From: Actinacidiphila cocklensis
Lineage (GTDB): Bacteria; Actinomycetota; Actinomycetes; Streptomycetales; Streptomycetaceae
Assembly (NCBI RefSeq): GCF_907177275.1
Contig: NZ_CAJSLV010000068.1
Location: 17,518 to 81,517, forward strand
Length of the DNA: 64,000 nucleotides
Direction of reading: 5' to 3'
Positions 59,717-64,000 of this stretch are shown here, in pieces; position 1 is the stretch's first letter, and the number at the start of each line of letters is the position of its first letter. The notes under the pieces were generated by a model that saw only the letters and a program-made list of their open reading frames with translations, made no database searches and was not told where the DNA came from. The position numbers were made by a program, and so were the translations under genes.

Positions 59717-61081
59717 ATGACCACCACATACAGCCCGCGCCCGGCGCGGCACGCGGTGGCACCCGCCGGCCGGCGCTCCCCGGCCGCACTGGTCCTCGCG
59801 CTCGCCTGGGCGGGCGCCGCCGCCGTGCTGGCGCTGTGGTGGCAGGACACCGGCGCGGTGGTCGGCGCAGCGGACTGGCTGCTGGGCGCGGGCCGGATCG
59901 CGGGGCTGCTCAGCGGCTACTGCTGCGCGCTGCTGGTCGGCCTGATGGCGCGGGTCCCGGTGCTGGAGCAGGGAGTGGGCAGCGACCGGGTGGCCCGCTG
60001 GCACTCCTCGCTGGGCCGCTACACGGTGTGCCTGCTGGCCGTCCACATCACCCTGGTCCTGTGGGGGTACGCGGTCCAGGCCCGCACCGGCGTGGTCGGC
60101 GAGACGAAGACGGTCGTCCTGACGTACCCCGAGATGCTCAAGGGCACGATCGGCGGGCTGCTCCTGCTCGCGGTCGGCGCGCTGTCCGTACGGGCGGTGC
60201 GCCGCAAGGTCCGCTACGAGACCTGGTACTACCTGCACCTGCTCACCTACCTGGCGGTCTTCCTCGCCTTCTGGCACCAGCTCGCCCTGGGCGCGGACTT
60301 CTCCTCGCACCCGCTGGCACGCGGCTTCTGGTACGCGCTGTACGGCGCGGCCGCTGCGGCGGTGGTGTGGTTCCGGCTCGCGGCGCCCCTGCGGCTGAAC
60401 CTGCGGCACCGCCTGCGGGTGGCCCAGGTGGTCCAGGAGGCGCCGGGGGTGGTGTCGGTGATCGTGTGCGGCGAGCGGCTGCCGGAGCTCGCGGCACGGG
60501 CCGGGCAGTTCCTGCGGTGGCGCTTCCTGGCCCCCGGGCTGCGGTGGACGGCGAGCCCGTACTCGCTGTCCACGGCGCCACGGCCGGACCTGCTGCGCAT
60601 CACCGTCAAGGCGGTGGGCGGCCACAGCGCGGCCCTGGCCCGGCTGCGGCCCGGCACCAGGATCTGGGCCGAGGGGCCGTACGGCGCCCTCACCTCGGAC
60701 CGCAGGACCCGGCAGAAGGTCCTGCTGCTGGCCGGCGGGGTCGGGGTGACGCCGCTGCGCGCCCTGTTCGAGTCGCTGCCCGCACGGCCGGGCGACCTGA
60801 CGCTGATCTACCGCGCCCGCAGCGCGGAGGACCTGGCACTGCGTGGCGAGCTGGAGGCGATAGCCCGCTCCCGCGGCGCCCGCCTGCACTACCTGCTCAA
60901 CCAGGCCGACGGCCGCAGCCCGCGGCTCACCGCCGAAATGCTGCGCGCGTCGGTGCCCGACGTCGCCGGGCACGACGTGTACCTGTGCGGGCCGCCCGGC
61001 ATGGCGGCGGCCTCGTACGAGGCGCTGCGCTCCGCCGGAGTCCCGGCCCGCCATATCCACCACGAGTCGTTCGAACTGTGA
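59717..61081 (+). CDS. Ferric reductase-like transmembrane protein with FAD/NAD(P) domain
   Basis: A 454-residue membrane flavocytochrome-like protein. About six helices with paired histidines (ARWHSSLGRYTVCLLAVHIT, WYYLHLLTYLAVFLAFWH) that could bind heme, then the FAD-binding stretch ASPYSLSTAPRPDLLRITVK and NAD-binding VLLLAGGVGVTPLRALFE and DVYLCGPPGM. It would pass electrons from NAD(P)H across the membrane. ATG 59717 follows AAAGGA. The next two genes supply an FMN-carrying acceptor and its flavinylation enzyme. Confidence 0.92.
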   Translation: MTTTYSPRPARHAVAPAGRRSPAALVLALAWAGAAAVLALWWQDTGAVVGAADWLLGAGRIAGLLSGYCCALLVGLMARVPVLEQGVGSDRVARWHSSLGRYTVCLLAVHITLVLWGYAVQARTGVVGETKTVVLTYPEMLKGTIGGLLLLAVGALSVRAVRRKVRYETWYYLHLLTYLAVFLAFWHQLALGADFSSHPLARGFWYALYGAAAAAVVWFRLAAPLRLNLRHRLRVAQVVQEAPGVVSVIVCGERLPELAARAGQFLRWRFLAPGLRWTASPYSLSTAPRPDLLRITVKAVGGHSAALARLRPGTRIWAEGPYGALTSDRRTRQKVLLLAGGVGVTPLRALFESLPARPGDLTLIYRARSAEDLALRGELEAIARSRGARLHYLLNQADGRSPRLTAEMLRASVPDVAGHDVYLCGPPGMAAASYEALRSAGVPARHIHHESFEL

Positions 61082-61088
61082 GACAGCC

Positions 61089-61598
61089 GTGAACAGCCTC
61101 TCCCGCCGCCCGCTGCGGCGCGTCCTGCTCAGCACCCTGGTGACCGTCACGGGCCTGCTGCTCCTGCTCAGCCTCAAGCCGCACGCGACGGGAGGGGCGG
61201 CGGCCGGCAGTGCCGCGGCCCCCGCCCCCGCGCCGACCGCGACCGCGAGCCCCGGCCCCGGCTCCGGCTCCGGCTCCGGCTCCGGTGCAGCCTCGGGTGC
61301 GGGCTCGGGTGCGGGCTCCGGCACCCGCACCGTCGACGGCGACACCGTGCAGACCCGCTACGGGCCCGTGCAGCTGCGGGTCACCCTGCACAGCGGCAGG
61401 ATCACCGCGGTGACGGCCGTCCAGACACCCGAGGACAACCCGCGCGACCAGGAGATCACCGGCTTCGCCGTCCCCCAGCTCACCCAGGAGGCGCTGGCGG
61501 CGCAGAGCGCGCAGATCGACACCGTCTCGGGGGCGACATACACCAGCGAGGGCTACATCCAGTCCCTGCAGAGCGCCCTGGACCGGGCCGGTGGCTGA
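61089..61598 (+). CDS. FMN-binding domain protein, exported
   Basis: A 169-residue protein with an N-terminal membrane anchor, a Gly/Ser-rich linker (about residues 55-80) and an FMN-binding domain. Covalent flavin attachment is predicted at Thr of the SGATYTS motif, the target of ApbE. GTG 61089 has only a weak site, eight bases past the reductase stop. Likely an extracytoplasmic electron carrier. Confidence 0.9.
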   Translation: MNSLSRRPLRRVLLSTLVTVTGLLLLLSLKPHATGGAAAGSAAAPAPAPTATASPGPGSGSGSGSGAASGAGSGAGSGTRTVDGDTVQTRYGPVQLRVTLHSGRITAVTAVQTPEDNPRDQEITGFAVPQLTQEALAAQSAQIDTVSGATYTSEGYIQSLQSALDRAGG

Positions 61599-62328
61599 CG
61601 GCGGCGCCCGGCTGCGCCGGGTCGAGCACACCATGGGCACGGTCTTCTCCTTCGACGTGCGCGGCGCCGGCCCCCGGGCGGCCGCCGCCCTGGAGGCCGC
61701 GGCGGCCTGGCTCGGCCACGTCGACGAGGTCTTCTCGACCTACCGGCCGCAGAGCCAGGTCAGCCGGCTGGCGGCCGGCACGCTGGCGCTGTCCGCGTGC
61801 TCGCCCGAGGTCTGGGAGGTGCTCGGGCTCTGCGAGGCGGCCGAGCGGCGCAGCGACGGCTGGTTCAGCGCCGGCTACGCGGGCGGCTTCGACCCCACCG
61901 GGCTGGTCAAGGGGTGGGCGGTGGAGAGGGCGGCCGCGATGGTGGCCTCGGCCGGCGCCGACGCGGTGTGCGTCAACGGCGGCGGCGACGTCCAGGTGCA
62001 CGGCGGGCCGTGGCGGATCGGCGTGAGCGATCCGCTGCGCAAGGGCGCGCTGGCGACCGTAGTGCACGCCGAAGGGGAGCTGGCCGTCGCGACCTCCGGC
62101 CCCGCGGAACGCGGCTGCCACATCGTCGACCCGCGCACCGGCCGCCCGCCGGCCACCGCGCTGGCCTCCCTCACCGTGGTGTGCCGCGGCCTGACCGAGG
62201 CGGACACCTGCGCCACCGCCGGATACGCGATGGGCGACCGCGCCCGCGACTGGCTGGAGTCGCTGCCCGGCACCCGGGCCTTCGCGATCACCGCGGACGG
62301 CACCTCCTGGACCACCGGAACCGGCTGA
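61591..62328 (+). CDS. apbE: FAD:protein FMN transferase (ApbE family)
   Basis: A 245-residue flavin transferase: TMGTVFSFDV at the start, GFDPTGLVKGWAVERAA, VCVNGGGDVQVHG and HIVDPRTGRPP. It attaches FMN to threonine of the preceding SGATYTS protein using FAD. The GTG start overlaps the FMN-binding gene stop. The protein lacks a lipobox or signal, so flavinylation may occur in the cytoplasm. Confidence 0.93.
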   Translation: MADGGARLRRVEHTMGTVFSFDVRGAGPRAAAALEAAAAWLGHVDEVFSTYRPQSQVSRLAAGTLALSACSPEVWEVLGLCEAAERRSDGWFSAGYAGGFDPTGLVKGWAVERAAAMVASAGADAVCVNGGGDVQVHGGPWRIGVSDPLRKGALATVVHAEGELAVATSGPAERGCHIVDPRTGRPPATALASLTVVCRGLTEADTCATAGYAMGDRARDWLESLPGTRAFAITADGTSWTTGTG

Positions 62329-62394
62329 CGCAGACGCGGGCGGCTGCGCGGCCGTCCCGTCCTGCCCGCGTCCCGCCGGGACGGAGGCCGTCCG

Positions 62395-62604
62395 GCCTTC
62401 GCCCGTGACCGGCCGGCCCTGCCGCACGGCGCGGCGGCCCCGCTCCTCCACCAGGCGCTCGAATGGCAGGACACCAGGTGGGCGATGCGCGACCCGAGGG
62501 CGGGCGGCGAGCACGTGCAGATGCTCATCAGGCTCGGCTACGGCCCCGAGGCCGGCTGGGTGAGCCCGCGCTGGCCCGCCCGGGACGTCCTGGACGACGG
62601 CTGA
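62395..62604 (+). pseudogene. C-terminal remnant of an Acg-family nitroreductase
   Basis: The open frame LLHQALEWQDTRWAMRDPRA then GGEHVQMLIRLGYGPEAG and RDVLDDG, stop at 62602-62604, resembles the end of Acg-type FMN nitroreductases of dormancy regulons (QMLIRLGYG signature). No start or flavin-binding half remains. Its place next to a universal stress protein and a NarL-type regulator fits a broken hypoxia/dormancy locus. Confidence 0.5.
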
Positions 62605-62638
62605 AGGCCCGTGCCTGAAGCCGGGCCGGCTTCCGGGG

Positions 62639-63511
62639 TCAGTTCTCCTGCGGAACGACCGCGACCGCGCAATCGGCGTGGTGGAGGACCGCGTGGTTGA
62701 CCTGCCCCAGCTGCATGCCCACGCTGCCGCGCCGCCGGCGCGCTCCCACCACCAGCAGGTCGCTGGTGGTGGCGGCGTCCAGGAGCGCGGTGCGCGCCCG
62801 GTCCTCGACGACGTCGTGCCGGACGGCGACGTCGGGGTACTGCTGCTCGGCGGCGCGCAGCGCCTCGTCGAGGACCGCCCCGGCCTCGTGGACCTGCGGC
62901 ACGGAGGCGTCGCCGCGCAAGCCGGTGCCGGGCAGGCCGTGGAGCGGCGCGCGCCAGGTGTGCACGGCCCGCAGCTCGGCGCCACGGACCTGCGCCTCGC
63001 GGAAGGCGAACGCGACGGCCGCCGAGGACTCGCCCTCGGGGCCGACGCCCACCGTCACCCGGCCGAAGGCGCCGTGCCCGTCGGGCGACCCGTCGCGGAC
63101 CACGACGACCGGGCAGGTCGCGCGGGCGGCGACGTCCAGGCTCGTCGATCCGAGCACCATCCCGGCGAGTTCCCCCCTGCCCCGGTTCCCCAGGACCAGC
63201 GCGAAGGAGTCGTCCGCGGCCTGCAGCAGCGCCGCCACGCCCTCCCGCGGACTGATCTCGGTGGACACCGCGACCGTCGGGTCCTGCTTGGCCGCCCTCT
63301 CGGCGGCCGACGCGGCGATGTGCTCGGCCATGACGTCCCCGGCGGCGCGGACGGAGCGGATCTGCGGCCGCACCCTGTCGTAGTGCTCCCACAGCGACGC
63401 GTGGAGCAGCCGCAGCGGTACGTGGTGGAGAGCGGCTTCCGAGACCGCCCAGTCGATGGCTCGCAGGCTGGGGTCGGACCCGTCGACGCCGACGGTCAGC
63501 GGATTCGTCAT
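62639..63511 (-). CDS. Universal stress protein, tandem USP domains
   Basis: A 290-residue two-domain USP: LTVGVDGSDPSLRAIDWA, LVLGNRGRGELAGMVLGSTS (ATP-binding G-2x-G-9x-G(S/T)) in domain 1 and VGARRRRGSVGMQLGQVNHA in domain 2. ATG 63511 has GAAGGCGG upstream. Probably under DevR/DosR-type control given the neighbouring regulator and palindrome. Confidence 0.92.
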   Translation of the reverse strand: MTNPLTVGVDGSDPSLRAIDWAVSEAALHHVPLRLLHASLWEHYDRVRPQIRSVRAAGDVMAEHIAASAAERAAKQDPTVAVSTEISPREGVAALLQAADDSFALVLGNRGRGELAGMVLGSTSLDVAARATCPVVVVRDGSPDGHGAFGRVTVGVGPEGESSAAVAFAFREAQVRGAELRAVHTWRAPLHGLPGTGLRGDASVPQVHEAGAVLDEALRAAEQQYPDVAVRHDVVEDRARTALLDAATTSDLLVVGARRRRGSVGMQLGQVNHAVLHHADCAVAVVPQEN

Positions 63512-63669
63512 GGTGGCACCGCCTTCTCGTACGCATGGCACTTGCCTTTCCCTCAACGTCGCACGGACCGGCCCCACGCGCTAAGGGCCGCCCTGTCCAC
63601 CGAGGAGGGACGTTCGGACCGCGGAGCGGCACCCGGCCGGGCGCAGGGGTGTCCCCCGGTCGGGCTCAT

Positions 63670-63687
63670 GGGGTCCGTTCGGCCCTG
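63670..63687. promoter_or_regulatory. DevR-box-like palindrome
   Basis: GGGGTCCGTTCGGCCCTG, reverse CAGGGCCGAACGGACCCC, resembles the imperfect GGGCCG-NNN-CGGACC-type sites bound by DevR/DosR-like regulators. It lies in the 240-base gap between the USP gene and a NarL/DevR-type regulator gene. Assignment rests on similarity by eye. Confidence 0.45.
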
Positions 63688-63751
63688 GTGCGCGGGCGCC
63701 GCGGGACCGATGATCGGAAGTCCGAGGCGGCAGACGACGGGCGGGACCGAT

Positions 63752-64000
63752 ATGAGCGAGGCACGGCAGTTCTCCCCGCAGTCCCCCGTCCGGGTCTTCC
63801 TGGTCGACGACCACGAGGTCGTACGCCGGGGTGTGCACGACCTGCTGGACGCGGAGCCGGACATCGAGGTCGTCGGGGAGGCGGGCACCGCGGACCACGC
63901 CGTGGCCCGCGGGCCGGCACTGCGGCCCGACGTCGCGGTGCTGGACGTGCGGCTGCCCGACGGCGACGGGATCTCGGTGTGCCGGGAGCTGCGGTCGGCC
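63752..64000 (+). CDS. NarL/FixJ-family response regulator (N-terminal part, cut by window end)
   Basis: Eighty-three residues of a receiver domain are visible: VRVFLVDDHEVVRRGVHDLL, VVGEAGTADHAVARG and VAVLDVRLPDG with phospho-acceptor Asp65. The layout is that of NarL/DevR-type regulators, whose LuxR HTH would lie beyond the window. ATG 63752 has a modest GGGAC site. Divergent from the USP gene. Confidence 0.85.
   Translation, partial: MSEARQFSPQSPVRVFLVDDHEVVRRGVHDLLDAEPDIEVVGEAGTADHAVARGPALRPDVAVLDVRLPDGDGISVCRELRSA

Overview
The window reads as a chromosomal piece of a high-GC actinomycete, most likely a streptomycete. The support is the strong G/C bias at third codon positions, frequent GTG starts and GTGA/ATGA stop-start overlaps, GGAGG-type ribosome binding sites, Tat and lipoprotein export signals, ECF41 and MerR regulators, and a TTA (bldA-type) codon in one putative regulator. 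No rRNA, tRNA, CRISPR array or intact insertion sequence was found.

Layout. 1-483 is the tail of a LacI repressor. 526-11096 holds a secreted GH59 hydrolase, a MerR-PP2C fusion coupled to an MFS transporter, a VOC protein, an FAD oxidoreductase, a broken metallophosphoesterase, and an ECF41 sigma factor divergent from an AhpD/CMD-like gene. 11192-23929 is mainly secreted and carbohydrate-related: a three-repeat/NHL protein with a phospholipase C-like enzyme, a LacI repressor, a Rieske oxygenase, a GH43 remnant, pectinesterase, pectate lyase and GH97. 24023-27241 carries an HxlR/flavin-barrel pair, a DUF1707 protein and a PAP2-type membrane phosphatase.

27254-37477 looks like a small, partly decayed secondary-metabolite locus: an O-methyltransferase, an IS701-transposase-like protein lacking two of three catalytic acids, an EntA/DhbA-like dehydrogenase, crotonase, a frameshifted PPOX remnant, an SRPBCC protein, an adenylating enzyme, a flavin monooxygenase, an MDR reductase, an arylamine N-acetyltransferase remnant and an isochorismatase. 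The EntA/isochorismatase pair points to a dihydroxybenzoate- or hydroxyanthranilate-type aryl unit; no isochorismate/ADIC synthase lies in the window.

37689-47785 is a sugar-use island: GH12, a DeoR/LacI hybrid repressor divergent from a dehydrogenase plus ABC importer operon without its own ATPase, a second binding protein in inverted orientation that shares a nearly identical 499-bp tract with the first, and a GH5-CBM13 enzyme. 47950-52238 encodes a two-gene nSTAND/WD40 module whose two proteins carry the same short motif. The remainder holds DUF3040, an ATP-dependent DNA ligase, an MFS exporter, an HhH endonuclease, a two-component system divergent from a ferric-reductase-like/FMN-binding/ApbE operon, a nitroreductase remnant, a universal stress protein and the start of a NarL-type regulator.

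Together the intact secreted enzymes (GH59, GH97, GH5, GH12, pectinesterase, pectate lyase) suggest a soil saprophyte or plant-associated organism degrading pectin, beta-glucan and galactosides, with LacI/DeoR-type control. Several decayed genes (metallophosphoesterase, GH43, PPOX, NAT, nitroreductase) indicate an actively remodelled, accessory-type region.
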